Part shown: in pieces, positions 30,915-43,639 of the stretch
Numbering within the stretch: the stretch's first letter is position 1
Layout: each line of letters opens with the position of its first letter
Assembly (NCBI RefSeq): GCF_008728515.1
Contig: NC_044995.1
Span: 38,155,542-38,219,541 of the forward strand
DNA length: 64,000 bases
Direction of reading: 5' to 3'
DNA from: Papio anubis
Lineage: Eukaryota > Chordata > Mammalia > Primates > Cercopithecidae
Translations under genes and position numbers: made by a program
The notes under the pieces: generated by a model
Databases searched by the model: none
The model's input: the letters and a program-made list of their open reading frames with translations, nothing else
Told to the model about the DNA's origin: nothing

Positions 30915-31740
30915 TGTTTGATTTGTTTTTTAGAAATGGGATCTTGCTCTGTTGCTCAGGCTGGAGTTCAGTAGCACAGTCCTAGGCCACTGAGGCTTCA
31001 ACCTGGGTTTAGGCAATTTTCCCACCCCAGCTTCCCAACTAGCTGGGACTCCTGGCACACACCACCACACCTGGCTAATTTTTAATTTTTTTTGTAGAGA
31101 CAGTGTCTCACTATGTTGCTCAGGCTGATCTCAAACTACTGGGCTCAAATGATCCACCCTCCTCAGCCTCCCAAAATGTTGGGATTACAAGCATGAGCCA
31201 CCTTGCCCAACCAAGGGTTTTATTATTTTATTTTATTTTGTTTTTCGAGATGGAGTCTCACTCTGTCGCCCAGGCTGGAGTGTAGTGGCATGATCTCGGC
31301 TCATTGCAATCTTCAGCTCCCAGGTTTAAGCCATTCTCCTGCCTCAGCCTCCAGCTGAGCTGAATGGCTTCAGCTCCCAGGTTTAAGCCATTCCCTGCCT
31401 CAGCTGGGATTACAGGCCACCACGCTCAGCTGATTTTTGTATTTTTAGTAGAAACGGGGTTTCGCCATGTTGGTCAGGCTAGTCTTGAACTCTTGACCTC
31501 AAGTGATTCCCTCGCCTTGGCCTCCCAAAGTGCTGGGATTATAGGTATGAGCCACTGCATCCCGCCTCTACAAAAAATTTAAAAAATTAGCTGGGCGTGG
31601 TGGTGTACGCGTGTGGTCCCAGCTACTCGGAGGCAGAAGTGAGAGGATTGGTTGAGCTCCAGAGGTGGAGGCTGCAGTGAGCCCATGATCACATCACTGC
31701 ATTCTACCCTGTCTAGAAAAAAAAAAAAAAAAAAAAAAAA
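30915..31740. mobile_element. Alu cluster with an internal palindromic duplication
   Basis: Minus-strand elements at 30915-31213 and 31222-31565, then a plus-strand right arm at 31566-31740. The second has a duplicated AGCTCCCAGGTTTAAGCC (31314 and 31373) with an inverted AATGGCTT between. Confidence 0.8.
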
Positions 31741-31913
31741 TTGTTTTTTTCAATAAAGATAGGATCCAACAGAGCTGGGATTAGGGATAGGTGAGTGACA
31801 TGAGTCACACAAGGGCAGGACTCGGGCCTGTCTGGACTGCATTTTCCAATGACGTTATTACTGGTCACATGTGGCTACTGAGAGCCTGAAATGCAGCTAT
31901 TCTTGAAAGTAAT

Positions 31914-32220
31914 GGCAGCTGGGCGCAGTGACTCACGCCTGTAATCCCAGCACTTTGGGAGGCCGAGGAGGGTGGATACCTGAGGTCAGGAGTTCGAGAC
32001 CAGCCTGGCCACCATGGTGAAACCCTGTCTCTACTAAAAATACAAAAATTAGCCAGGTGTGGTGGTACATGCCTGTAATCCCAGCTACTCGGGAGGCTGA
32101 GGCAGGAGAATCGCTTGAACCCGGGAGGCAGAGGTTGCAGTGAGCCAAGATTGTGCCACTGCACTCCAGCCTGGCGACAGAGCAAGACTCCACCTCAAAA
32201 GAAAGAAAGAAAGAAAGAAA
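31914..32220 (+). mobile_element. Alu, plus strand, GAAA tail
   Basis: Full-length S-type element ending in a (GAAA)n run. AT-rich unique DNA follows to 32418. Confidence 0.85.
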
Positions 32221-32417
32221 TGGCAAAAACCACAATTACTTTGCACCAACCTAATGGTTTGAGATGTGTTATAAGTAAAAAATCCACACCAGATTTTGAA
32301 GACAGTACCAAAAAAAGTGAAATATCTCATTCATAATGTTTACTTTGATTATATGTTAAAATGATACTATTTTGGATACACTGAGTTAAATAAAATATCT
32401 TATTAAAATTAATTTTG

Positions 32418-33330
32418 TAGCCGAGTGTAGTAACTCACACCTGTAATCCTAGCACTTTGGGAGGCCGAGGCAGATGGATCACCTGAGGTCAGGAGTTCGA
32501 GACCAGCCTGGCCACCAGCGTGAAACCCCGTCTCTACTAAAAATACAAAAATTAGCTAGGCATGGTGGCGGGTGTCTGTAATCCCAGCTACTTGGAGGCT
32601 GAGGCAGGAAAATCACTTGAACCCAGGAAGTGGAGGTTGCAATGAGCTGAGACCATGCCACTGCACTCCAGCCTGGGCAACAGGGCAAGACTCCGTCAAA
32701 AAAAAATAATAATAATAATTTTGGTAGGCTCACTGGCTCACGCCTGTAATCTCAGCACTTTGGGAGACTGAGGCAGGCGGATCACTTGAGGTCAGGAGTT
32801 CAATACCAGCCTGGGCAACATGGCGAAACCCTGTCTCCATTAAAAATATAAAATTGGGGGGCCGGGCGCGGTGGCTCACGCCTGTAATCCCAGCACTTTG
32901 GGAGGCCGAGGCGGGCGGATCACAAGGTCAGGAGATCGAGACCACGGTGAAACCCCATCTCTAAAAAAAAAATACAAAAAATTAGCTGGGCGCGGTGGCG
33001 GGCACCTGTAGTCCCAGCTACTCAGGAGGCTGAGGCAGGAGAATGGCGTGAAACCGGGAAGCGGAGCTTGCAGTGAGCCGAGATCGCGCCACTGCACTCC
33101 AGCCTGGGCGACAGAGCAAGACTCCCTCTCAAAAAAAAAATAAATAAATAAAAATAAAAATAAAATTGGCTGGGTGTGGTGGCACACACCTGTAATCCTG
33201 ACTACTTGGGAGGCTGAGGCAGGAGAATCACTTGAACCTGGGAGGCAGAGGTTACAGTGAGCCGAGATCCTGCCACTGCACTCCAGCCTGGGTGACAGAG
33301 TGACATGTCTCAAAAATAAATAAATAAATA
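32418..33330 (+). mobile_element. Plus-strand Alu cluster with nested AluY
   Basis: Full Alu at 32418-32720; a second Alu (32724-32856 and 33165-33330) interrupted by an AluY at 32860-33150, with AT-rich ATAAAATT-type duplications at the junctions. Confidence 0.8.
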
Positions 33331-33716
33331 TACATAAAATAAAATTCACTTCACCTGTTGCTTTTTTTAAAAAAATGTGGCTACTAAAAAAGTTTTCATT
33401 ACAGATGTGGCTTGCATTTGTGGCTCACAATATATTTCTTTAGACACTGCCTTTATTGCCTTCCTTCCCATTTACTTATCAGCTGTCTGATCATACTACT
33501 GATACCAGACTTCAGAGTCAGGCCAAGTTCTCAGCTGCAGCTCTCCTTGAGCTCCATGTATCTGTCACCTTTGCCTGGTTCCTCCTTGGCCTTGGGACAC
33601 TAGATCCTTCTGACATCCCTTCTCTTTCTCTCTTCTTTGTGAGACAGCATCTGCTTCTCAAATGCTTTGCTCCCTGGACATAGCTTTGGTCTTTCTATTT
33701 TGTTTATTTTCATTTT

Positions 33717-33717
33717 T

Positions 33718-33749
<32 letters not shown>

Positions 33750-34492
33750 TTTTTGAGACAGAGTCTCACTCTGTCTCCCAGGCTGGAGTGCAGTGGCGTG
33801 ATCTCGGCTCACTGCAACCTCCGTCTCCTGGGTTCAAGAGATTCTCCTGCCTCAGCCTCCCGAGTAACTGGGATTACAGGCACATGCCACCACGCCCAGC
33901 TAATTTTTTTTTTTTTTTTTTTGAGACGGAGTCTTGTTCTGTTGCCCAAGTTGGAGTCCGTGGTGCAATCTTGGCTCACTGCAACCTGGGCCTCCCAAGT
34001 TCAAGTGATTCTCCTGCCTCAGCCTCCCAAGTAGCTGGGACTAAAGCTGCCTGCCACCATGCCTGGCTAATTTTTGTATTTTTAGTAGAGACGGGGTTTT
34101 ACCATGTTGGCCACGCTGGTCTCGAACTACTAAGCTCAAGTGATCCACCTGCCTCAGCCTCCCAAAGTGCTGGGATTACAGGCAGGAGCCACCTCGCCCG
34201 GCCTCATTTTTATTTCAGAAGCGAGGTCTCACTCTGTTGCTCGGGCTGTAGTATAGTAACAGAATCCTAGCCCATTGCATCCTCCACCTCCTGGGCTCAA
34301 GTGATCCTCTTGCCCCAGTCTCCTGAGTAGCTGGAACTACAGGCGAGCACCACCATGCCCAGCTAATTTTTGTATAGATAGGGTTTCACTACGTTGCCCA
34401 GGCTGGTCTCGAACTCCTGAGGTGAAGTGATCCTCCCACCTCAGCCTCCCAAAGTACTGGGATTACAGGCATGGGCCACCACACCCAGCCAT
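33717..34492 (-). mobile_element. (TTTA)n and nested minus-strand Alus
   Basis: (TTTA)n at 33717-33752, part Alu 33753-33910, inserted Alu 33908-34203, then another at 34208-34492. The preceding 33331-33716 and following 34493-34719 are unique AT-rich DNA without genes. Confidence 0.8.
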
Positions 34493-34719
34493 ACCACATA
34501 TTATTTGGCAATAAAAATGAACAAGGTACTCACGCTTGTTACACTTGTTATAACACGGATGAACTCTGACAATTGAAAGAAGCTAGTCACAAGTCACATT
34601 GTACCACAGCAATTATACACAAAGACAAAACGTAGATCAGTGTTGCAGAACCCCAGGGAATACAGAGTGGAAATGGAAAGTGATTTCTTCTTTTCCTGTC
34701 TTTTATTTTCCTTTCCTTT

Positions 34720-35581
34720 TTTTTTGAGGGCCCGGGTCTAGAAGCTCCTTAGCCAGGCTGGAGTGCAGTGGCCAGATCTCCAGCTCACTGCAAGCTCCGC
34801 CTCGGGGTTCACGCCATTCTCGGCCCTCAGCCTCCTGATGGCACAAGGTTGCAGGCTTCCAGCCACCTACCGCCGACTATTTTTTTGTATTTCTTAGTAG
34901 AGGCGGGGTTTCACCGTGTTAGCAGGATGGTCACCGATCTCTCCTGACCTAAGTGATCCGCCCATCACCGGCCTCCCAAAGTGCTGGGATTACAGGCTTG
35001 AGCCACCCGGCGGCCTTTTGAGGCGGAAGCCTTGCTCTGTCCCCCAGGCTGGAGTGCAGTGGCGCGATCTAGGCTCACTGCAAGCTCCGCCTCCCAGGTT
35101 CACGCCATTCTCCTGCCTCAGCCTCCCGAGTAGCTGGGACTACAGGCGCCCGCCACCCCGCCCAGCCAATTTTTTGTATTTTTAGTAGAGACGGGGTTTC
35201 ACCGTGGGCTCGACCTCCTGACCTTGTGATACGACCGCCTCGGCCTCCCAAAGTGATGGGATTACAGGCGTGAGCTACCGCGCCCGGTCTCTTTTTTTTT
35301 TGACAGAGTCTCGCTCTGTCACCCAAGCTGGACTGCAGTGGCACGACCTCAGCTCACCATAACCTCTGCCTCCCAGGTTCAAGTGATTCTCTCACCTCAG
35401 CCTGCCGAGTAGCTGGGACTACAGGTGCGTGCCACCACGCCCGGCTAATTTTTGTATTTTTACTAGAGACGGGGTTTCACTATGTTGGCCAGGCTGGTCT
35501 GGAACTCCTGACCTCAGGTGATCCACCCACCTTGGCCTCCCAAAGTGCTGGGGTTACAGGCGTGAGCCACCGCACCCAGCC
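34720..35581 (-). mobile_element. Three minus-strand Alus, the first with many small indels
   Basis: 34720-35016 is a young AluY with scattered short insertions and deletions (GAGGGCCCGGGTCTAGAAGC; GATGGTCACCGATCTCTCC). 35016-35290 is a Y-type copy, also slightly damaged. 35292-35581 is a clean S-type copy. Confidence 0.8.
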
Positions 35582-35639
35582 AGAAAATGATTTCTAATGG
35601 GTTTGAGATTTCTTTTTGGGGTGATGGAAATGCTCTAAA

Positions 35640-36885
35640 ATTGGGCAGGGCGTGGTCACTCATGCTTGTAATCTCAGCACTTTGGAAGGCGGATGTGGGA
35701 GGACTGCTTGAGCCCAGGAGTTTGAGAACAGCCTGGGCAACAGAGTAACACCCTGTCTTTACAAAAAAAAAAAAAAAAAAAAAGGCCAGGCGCCGTGGCT
35801 CACGCCTGTAATCCCAGCACTTTGGGAGGCCGAGGCCAGCGGATCACGAGGTCAAGAGATCGAGAGCATCCTGGTTAAGGCAGTGAAACCCCGTCTCTAC
35901 TAAAAATACAAAAAATTAGCCGGGCGTGGCGGCGGGCGCCTGTAGTCCCAGCTACTCGGGAGGCTGAGGCAGGAGAATGGCGTGAACCCAGGAGGCGGAG
36001 CTTGCAGTGAGCCGAGATCGCACCACTGCACTCCAGCCTGGGCGACAGAGCGAGACTCCGTCTCAAAAAAAAAAAAAAAAAAAAAGGAAAAAAAAATAAA
36101 AGAAAAATTAGCTGGGCGTGGTGGCCGGCGCCTGTAGTCTCAGCTACTCCAGAGGCTGAGGTCTCAGGGAGGATTGCTTGAGCCCCGGAGGCAGTGGTTG
36201 CAATAAGCCAAGATGGCACCACTGCACTCCATCCTGGGCTACACAGTGAGATCCTGTCTCAGGAAAAAAAAAGAAAAAAAGGCTGGGCGTGGTGCCCCAT
36301 GCCTGTAATCCCAGCACTTTGGAAGACCGATGCAGGAGGAATGCCTTAGCTCAGGAGTTGGAGACTGGGTTGGGCAACACGGTGAAACCTGGTCTCTACT
36401 AAAATACAATAAATTAGCTGGTGCGTACTAGGTGCGGTGGCTCACGCCTGTAATCCCAGCACTTCGGAAGGCCAAGGCGGGCAGATTACTAGGTCAGGAG
36501 TTCGAGACCAGCCTGGCCAAAATGGTGAAACCCCGTCTCTACTAAAAATACAGAAATTAGCTGGGCGTGGTGGCAGGAGCCTGTAATCCCAGCTACTTGG
36601 ACGGCTGAGGCAGGAAAATCGCTTGAACCCGGGAGGCGGAGGCTGCAGTGACCTGAGATCAAGCCACTGCACCCCAACCTAGGTAACAGTGCAAGACTCT
36701 GTCTCAAAAAAAAAAAAAAAAAAAATAGCTGGCTTGGCCATGTATGCCTGTAGTCCCAGCTACTCGGGAGGCTGAGGCAGGAGAATTGCTTGAACCCAGG
36801 AGGCGGAGGTTGCAGTGAGCCGAGATCACACCACTGCACTCCTGCCTGGGTGACAGAGTGAGGCTCCGTCTCCAAAAAAAAAAAA
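35640..36885 (+). mobile_element. Plus-strand Alu cluster with two nested insertions
   Basis: Host Alu 35640-35780 and 36103-36270 interrupted by AluY 35785-36085; a second host, 36281-36425 and 36728-36885, interrupted by an Alu at 36430-36725. Confidence 0.8.
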
Positions 36886-36954
36886 GAATGTTCTAAAATG
36901 TATTGTGGTGATGGTTGCATAAGTCTATGGATATTCTAAACACATTTGACTGTA

Positions 36955-37885
36955 TACAGTCGTCCCCCTAATCTGCAGTTTCGATTTCCTCAGTTTCAGT
37001 TATCCTTGGTCAACTTTGGTCCAAAAATATTAAATGGAAAATTCCAGAGGCCAGGCCCAGTGGCTCATGGCTTTAATCCCAGCAGTTTGGGAGGCCGAGG
37101 TAGGTGGATCACCTGACATCAGGAGTTCAAGACCAGCCTGGCCAACCTGGTGAAACCCTGTCTCTACTAAAAATACAAAAATTAGGCCGGGCGCGGTGGC
37201 TCAAGCCTGTAATCCCAGCACTTTGGGAGGCCGAGACGGGCGGATCACGAGGTCAGGAGATCGAGACCATCCTGGCTAACCCGGTGAAACCCCGTCTCTA
37301 CTAAAAAAATACAAAAAAACTAGCCGGGCGAGGTGGCGGGAGCCTGTAGTCCCAGCTACTCAGGAGGCTGAGGCAGGAGAATGGCGTAAACCCGGGAGGC
37401 GGAGCTTGCAGTGAGCTGAGATCTGGCCACTGCACTCCAGCCTGGGCGACAGAGCGAGACTCCGTCTCAAAAAAACAAAAAACAAACAAACAAACAAAAA
37501 AAACAAAAAATTTAGCTGGGCACGGTGGAGCGCGCCTGTAATCCCAGCTACTCCGGAGGCTGAGACAGGTGAATGGCCTGAACACGGTAGGCAGAGGTCG
37601 CAATGAGCTGAGATCACACCATTGCGCTCCAGCCTGGGTGACAGAGCGAAACTCGGTCTCAGAAAAAAAAAAAAAAAAAAAAAAAAAGAAAGAAGAAAGA
37701 AAGAAAATTCCAGAAATAAAACAAGTCATACCTTTACATTCCAGGCTGTTCTGAGTAGTGTTATGAAATCTCCCACAGTCCTGGGATGTGAATCATCCCT
37801 TTACCCAGCTTATCCATGTGTCTGTATAGGCTACCTGTCTGTTAGTCCCTTTATAGCCATCTTGGTCAACAAATCGAAAAAGCAA
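36955..37885 (+). mobile_element. Tigger-like DNA transposon fragment split by Alus
   Basis: The words ACAGTCGTCCCCCTAATCTG and TTCTGAGTAGTGTTATGAAA are typical of an old TcMar-Tigger family element. It is broken at GAAAATTCCAGA by an Alu (37051-37185 and 37510-37700) that itself holds a young AluY (37194-37480). Confidence 0.65.
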
Positions 37886-37889
37886 AGTG

Positions 37890-39690
37890 ATCAGCCGAGG
37901 TAGCTCATGCCTGTAATACCAGCACTTTGGGAGACCAATGCAGGAGGACTGCTTGAGGCCAGGAGTTCAAGACCAGCCTGGGAAACAGCAAGACCCTGTC
38001 TCTTAAAAAAAAAAAAAAAAAAAATGGTATAAATAAGCCGGGTGCGCTTGCACATGCCCGTAGTCCTAGCTACTTAGGAGGCTGAGGCAGGAGGCTCACT
38101 TAAGGCCAGGAGTTGGAGACCAGTCTAGGCAACACAGCAAGACACTCACGTCCCCATCCCTACAAGATAAATAAATTAGCCAGGCGTGGTGGTGCTCACC
38201 TCTAGTTCTAGCTACTCTGGAGGTTGGGGTACAAGGATCCTTTGAGCCTAGGAGTTTGAGGTTGCAGCGGTGAGACCTTGTCTTAAAAAATTTTAATCCT
38301 GGGCTGGGTGCAGTGGCTCATGCCTGTAATCCCAGCACTTTGGGAGGCCGAAGTGGGCGGATCATGAGGTCAGGAGATCGAGACCATCCTGGCTAACATG
38401 GTGAAACCCCATCTCTACTTAAATACAAAAAATTTGCCAGGCGTGGTGGCACTCGCCTGTAGTCTCAGCTACTTGGAAGGCTGAGGCAGGAGAATCCAAG
38501 AGGTGGAGGTTGCAGTGAGCCGAGATTATGCCACTGCACTCCAGCCTGGGCGACAAAGACTCCATTTCAAAAAAAAAAAAAAAAACTTTTGATCTTAAAG
38601 CTGGGTGTAGGCCGGGCGCGGTGGCTCAAGCCTGTAATCCCAGCACTTTGGGAGGCCGAGACGGGTGGATCACGAGGTCAGGCGATCGAGACCATCCTGG
38701 CTAACACGATGAAACCCCGTCTCTACTAAAAGATACAAAAAACTAGCCGGGCGTGGTGGCGGGCGCCTGTAGTCCCAGCTACTCCGGAGGCTGAGGCAGG
38801 AGAATGGCGTGAACCCAGGAGGCGGAGCTTGCAGTGAGCCGAGATCGGGCCACTGCAATCCAGCCTGGGCGACAGAGCGAGACTCCGTCTCAAAAAAAAA
38901 AAAAAAAAAGCTGGGTGTAGAGACATTTGCCTGTATTCCCAGCTACTCGGGAGGATTCCTTAAGCCCAGGAGTTTGAGGCCAGCCAAGGCAACATGGAGA
39001 CACCCCTATCTCTAACAAACAAACAAATAGGTCAGGGCCTAGGGGCTCATGCCTGTAATCCCAGCGCTTTAGGAGGCTAAGGTGGGCGGAACACTTGAGG
39101 GCAGGAATTCAAGTCAGGAATTCCAGACCGGCCTGGGCAACACAGCGTAACCCTGTCTCTACAAAAAAAAGTACAAAAATTAGCTAGGTGTGGTCGCTCT
39201 CACCTGTGGTCCCAGCTACTTGGGAGGCTAAGGTGGGAGACTCAGGTGAGTTCGGGAGGTCGAGCCTGCAGTAAGATGTGATCGTGCCACTGCACTCCAT
39301 CCTGGGTGACATAGTGAGACCCTGTCTCAATAAATAAATAAATAAAAATTGGCCAGGCACAGTGGCTCACACCTTTAATCCCAGCACTCTGGGAGGCCGA
39401 GGCAGGCGGATCACCTGAGATCAGGAGTTCGAGACTACCCTGGCCAACATGGTGAAACCCCGTCTCTACTAAAACTATAAAAATTAGTTGGGCATGGTGG
39501 CGTGTGCTTGTAGTCCCAGCTACTTGGGAGGGTGAAGCAGGAGAATCGCTTGAACCTGGGAGGCAGAGGTTGCAGTGAGCCAAGATCGCGCCACTGCACT
39601 CCAGCCTGGGTAACAGAGTGAGACTCAGTCTCAAATAAATAAATACATAAATAAATAAATAAAAATAAATAATAAAATTAAAAAATAATA
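37890..39690 (+). mobile_element. Dense plus-strand Alu array
   Basis: Elements at about 37890-38020, 38035-38290, 38303-38585, AluY 38611-38905 (nested in a fragment with GCTGGGTGTAG on both sides), 38906-39020, 39032-39340 and 39352-39635, ending in (AATA)n to about 39690. Confidence 0.8.
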
Positions 39691-39699
39691 ATATTGATT

Positions 39700-41100
39700 C
39701 TTCTGCTAGTGGAGTGCCTCCCTGGAGTCCCACCCAGCTTGCTGTTCTTCTCACCCCAAGTTTAAGAAGGATAGAAAGGTCGGGGAGAATGTTTCCGGGC
39801 AGGCAAGGAGGGGAGGCCTGGGCAGGAGGCATGGTGAAACCCACCAGATGTGTCCTCAAGCACTCTCTTTCTCTGCCAGAGGCTGTGGGCTTGGAAGAAC
39901 CACGTCTCTTCCCAGGGTTTCTTCGCAGCCTGACTTGAAGCGTCCTGGCCTGCCCGCCCCACCAGACAGCCTGACTCAATTTGCCCGCTGTGTGCGTGGG
40001 CCCTGCGCGTGTGACCCTCCACCATCCGAGTGACTCAGGCAGCCTGGAAGCCCCCTCCCCTGGGGACGCCCAGCTTCCTATGGTGACTTTTCACAGACAT
40101 GGCTGAAACTGGTTGGCGCCTCCCAGACCCAGACTGGGCTCCTGGGGGCAGCCCAGCAGGGCCTCGGCCCCACAGCCCACCCCCAGAGAGGGCCTAGGGG
40201 GTGGGAGTAGGGGGTGGGGAACTCTTCTCAAAGGGCCTTTGTGGGAGCAGCTGGGGGGGCTGCCGGGGGACCCCGCCCTGTGTGACTCAAGCCTCATTGC
40301 TGGGTGGTGACTCACCCCCAGGCCCCCCTTCTGCCTGCCCGCAGCAGGTGCTGTGAGCCAGCTTCGGGATAGAGGCCTCTGCAGCCATGGTCGTGCCACC
40401 CTCCCCTGGGCCTGTGACTTGCCACCCACTTCTAGGGGTGCCAGTCTTGCCCTGACCTCCTTGCCCTCCTGAGCTCGGACCACAGAGAAAACCTCCTACA
40501 CCTCATCCCTCCGTGGGGCAGCAGATGTACTGAAATGTGCCACGCATTGTCTCACTATGAATTCACGGGATTCTCAAACCACCCGAGAGGCAGGATGTTC
40601 TTGCTACTGGCCTGTAACAGATGGGGAAATTGATTCTCCCTGAGGTTGCAGAGTTTCTTTAATACAGAAGATTCACATGCAGAATCTGGGTGTCCCAAAC
40701 TTGCTGCCCCGCAATGTCACTGCGTGATCATCTCAGCTGCCTTAAACGCCAGTGGTGGGTTACTGCACCCTCCAGTGTCGCTTCTTTTACTGAAGGGTAA
40801 ACTGAGGCAAGGAGTCAGAAGTCACAGATCAAGAGTCAAGAGTAAGAGGCAGTGCCGGGATTCGAACCGAGTGCGGAACACGGAACCTGCTCCGCCGCTT
40901 CCCCACGGGCCTCCGGCGCCCACTTGGGGGCTAAGGCGCCCCCGCCGCCGGCCCCCTCCGGACGCGGAGGCCAGCAGAGATCGGGCCGCCGGCCAGGCTG
41001 CTGGGCGCCGCGCCCGCCCGCATCACGCCGCGGTGAGTCACCGCGCGTCGGCCTCGGCCCCGCCCCCCGCGCCAACAAACAGCGCGTTGCTCGGCAACCG
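39700..41100. promoter_or_regulatory. Candidate enhancer/promoter region with five AP-1 motifs
   Basis: TGACTCA at 39972, 40031, 40283 and 40308; TGAGTCA at 41034 within the 17-base palindrome CGCGGTGAGTCACCGCG (41029-41045). The last lies in a CpG-rich patch at 40850-41130. There are no coding exons. 40790-40880 is a minus-strand MIR. Confidence 0.45.
40785..40880 (-). mobile_element. MIR SINE, minus strand, with intact B box
   Basis: The minus strand reads GGTTCGAATCCCGGCACTGC, the tRNA-derived part of MIR, followed by CTTACTC and later a CCTCAGTTTACCC-type end. Confidence 0.75.
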
Positions 41101-41576
41101 CCACCGCCCTCCAGCGCGGCCCTTGGTTCGAGCCTCAGGCCAGGGTGCGGGCTAAGAGGGGTTTTGGGACCCCGTAGGCTTCCCCAGATTAGGGGTTCAG
41201 ATCAGGCCTGTGGTCCTGGTGGGCACGGAAGTGAGGGTGAAGGAGACAGCTGTAGCCCAGTGAAGGTGGGAAGAGCTGAGGGTGGCTCTCTCCAATCCAG
41301 ACCCACTAGGGCTCCCCAGAAGTGGGTGCTCAGGTCAGGAGATGGCGGCTGGGCCAGAGATGCAGCTGAGAAGTCGAAGCCATTTTTCTAGAGGGATTTG
41401 GGGAGCTGGCCTGGCGGGGGCTGTCAGGAGGGCTGTGATGAGGGCTTTTTTGCATCCTCCCCCCCGCCCTGCCAGTCCCCCAAAGTAGCTAACACTTAAT
41501 GAGCACCTTCTATGTTCTAAGCCCATTCTATGCATGTGTGGGCCTATGTGTATTAACTCATGTAATGTTCACCATG

Positions 41577-41878
41577 AGGCTGGGCGCAGTGGCTCACACC
41601 TGTAATCCCAGCACTTTAGGAAGCCAAAGCCAGTGGATCACTTGATGTCAGGAGTTCAGGACCAGCCTGGGCAAAATGGTGAAACCCCGACTCTACTAAA
41701 AATACAAAAATTAGCTGAGCGTAATGGCCAGCACCTGTAATCCCAGCTACTCAGGAGGCTGAGGCAGGAGAATCGCTTGAACTCGGGAGGCAGAGGTTGC
41801 AGTGAGCCAAGATTGCGCCACTGCACTCCAACCTAGGCCACAAGAGTGAAACTCTGTCTCAAAAAAATAAAATCAAAA
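41577..41878 (+). mobile_element. Alu, plus strand, inside MIR/L2-like sequence
   Basis: The flanks both carry AATGTTCACCATG (41564 and 41886), a probable target-site duplication. Confidence 0.85.
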
Positions 41879-41889
41879 TTTAAAATAAT

Positions 41890-42810
41890 GTTCACCATGG
41901 CCCTCTGATGTTTCACTGACATTCTCGTTTTACAGATAGGGAACTGAGTCAACAGAGGGGCAATGTCCTTTGCCAGAAGAGGCACAGCCAAGCTGGCATA
42001 CAGCCTCCCAAACCTGTCTCAGGAGGGTGCATGCCTGGCCTTGGCGGGGTCATATCTGTAGGAGTCTTCGGGCGTTGTGGGGATAGGTGCCAAGGCTACA
42101 CTGAAGTGTGGGTAGTTTATAAAAGTGGGGATGGCGCCTGGTGGGCTCCCTGGGAGCTGTTGACACATAAAGCTGAAGGGTGTGCGCTCCAGAGGCTGCA
42201 CCAGTGCCCCCCCTAGACTTCCCATGCCATCTGAGTGCAGGGAGAGAGTTTCCCAGAACCAGCATCATTGGACGGCCTGAACTCTGGGCTCCCTGGCACC
42301 CCAATAGTCACCACTGAGCTGCCCACAGAACCTTTAAGGGAAGTGCTTGAGGGGCCTCCTGGAACCCCAGATCCTATGGGGCAGGGAGAAGAGTAGACAC
42401 TAGCATCGGAGATGACCAGCTGCCTGGGAAGTGACCAGCTTTGAGTCCTGTAAGAAATGTCCATTTGGTTCAAATGACCAAGTCAATCACTCAAATGGTT
42501 GAGTCGGGGAGATGGATGAGTTACAGGGATCTTGGACAGTCTAAAGCCAAGAAGGTGAGGAGGGCTTCTTGGAGGAGGTGATAACCTAGGACCTGAAGGA
42601 TGCTCAGGAGTTGGCGAGTAACAGGCAGGACGTTCCTGCGGGAGAGGTTGGGACATGGAGGAACTTTTCAAAGTGGAAGGTAGTGGGGACGCGTCATTGA
42701 ATTTAACAGGCTGTCTCTGGAGAATGGATAGAAAGCATAAGGAAAGTCAGAGAGGACCAGGGAAGTGGCTGTTGGAATATATTTAGGCCAGAGATGATGG
42801 TGACTTAAGG
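41890..42810. other. Unique non-coding stretch
   Basis: MIR-like words at 41920-41990; otherwise no repeat or gene recognised. Confidence 0.4.
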
Positions 42811-42812
42811 AT

Positions 42813-43013
42813 ACAGTTGGCAGATTTAACAAATAAAAAATACAGGACATCAGTTAAATTTGAATTTCAGATACAGAACAAGTAATTCTTTTTTAGTACA
42901 AAACTTTTTTTTTTAGTATAGCGATGTCCCCAAAATTGCATGGGACATACTTATACTAAAAAAAGAGATCCGCTGTGTATCTGAAAAATCAAGTTTCACT
43001 GGGTGTCCTGTGT
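42813..43013. mobile_element. Palindromic MITE-like DNA transposon
   Basis: Arms beginning ACAGGACATCAGTTAAATTT and ending in the matching complement (TGGGTGTCCTGT) fold into a long hairpin around GCATGGGACATACTTATACT. It looks like an ancient non-autonomous element; the family is not named with confidence. Confidence 0.6.
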
Positions 43014-43146
43014 CTCATCTGGGAACTGTACTTGGTGGAGGGGGGCGGGTCTCAGGGGCCCCTGGGGAGGGGCAAACGATCATAGCTAACACTCAGGGAA
43101 AAAATGCACTTTGTTATTCTTTTTTATGTGTTTTCATTTTACTTAT

Positions 43147-43283
43147 TCACTTTTTCATAGAGATGGGGGTCTCACTATGTTGCCCAGGCTGGTCTGAAAC
43201 TCCTGAGTTCAAGCGATCCTCCTGCCTCGGCCTCCCAAAGTTTTGGGATTATAGGAGTGAGTTAACACTCCTAACCCAACAAA
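43147..43283 (-). mobile_element. Half Alu, minus strand
   Basis: Monomer-like copy (TAGAGATGGGGGTCTCACTA ... ATAGGAGTGAG) followed by MIR-like sequence at 43295-43350. Confidence 0.75.
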
Positions 43284-43639
43284 TGCACTTTGAAGTGAGT
43301 ACCGCTATCATGCCCATTTTACAGCTAGGTAAACTGAGGCCTGGAGCAGTTATTGCTTTTCGTGTGTGTGTGTGTTTATAAACAAGTTAGGTCAGGATGT
43401 GGGCGACCCTCGATTGGATCCTGGGCATGTTGGCTGCAGTCCCTCAGCACCCAGAGCTTGAACCCTCTCCTCCACGGGATTGGTGGGGGCGGGGGGATTG
43501 GACACTATGGTTCCCTGGGTTCCTGGTGACCCCGCTAAGGGCCTTTCTCCTGAGATGAGCTTCCCCAGTCCCCCAGCGCAGCCTAGGCTCTGTGACACCC
43601 CTACTTAACCCCCTCCTTCCAGGACACCGAGGCACTGGG

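Noticed and set aside
33662..34270. 202-codon frame rich in phrases like SPRLECSGVISAHCNLRLLG
   Set aside because: This is translated antisense Alu sequence, as are dozens of similar frames in the window.
40785..40880. Exact tRNA B box (GGTTCGAATCC) on the minus strand
   Set aside because: The surrounding sequence matches a MIR SINE; there is no A box or cloverleaf, so it is not a tRNA gene.
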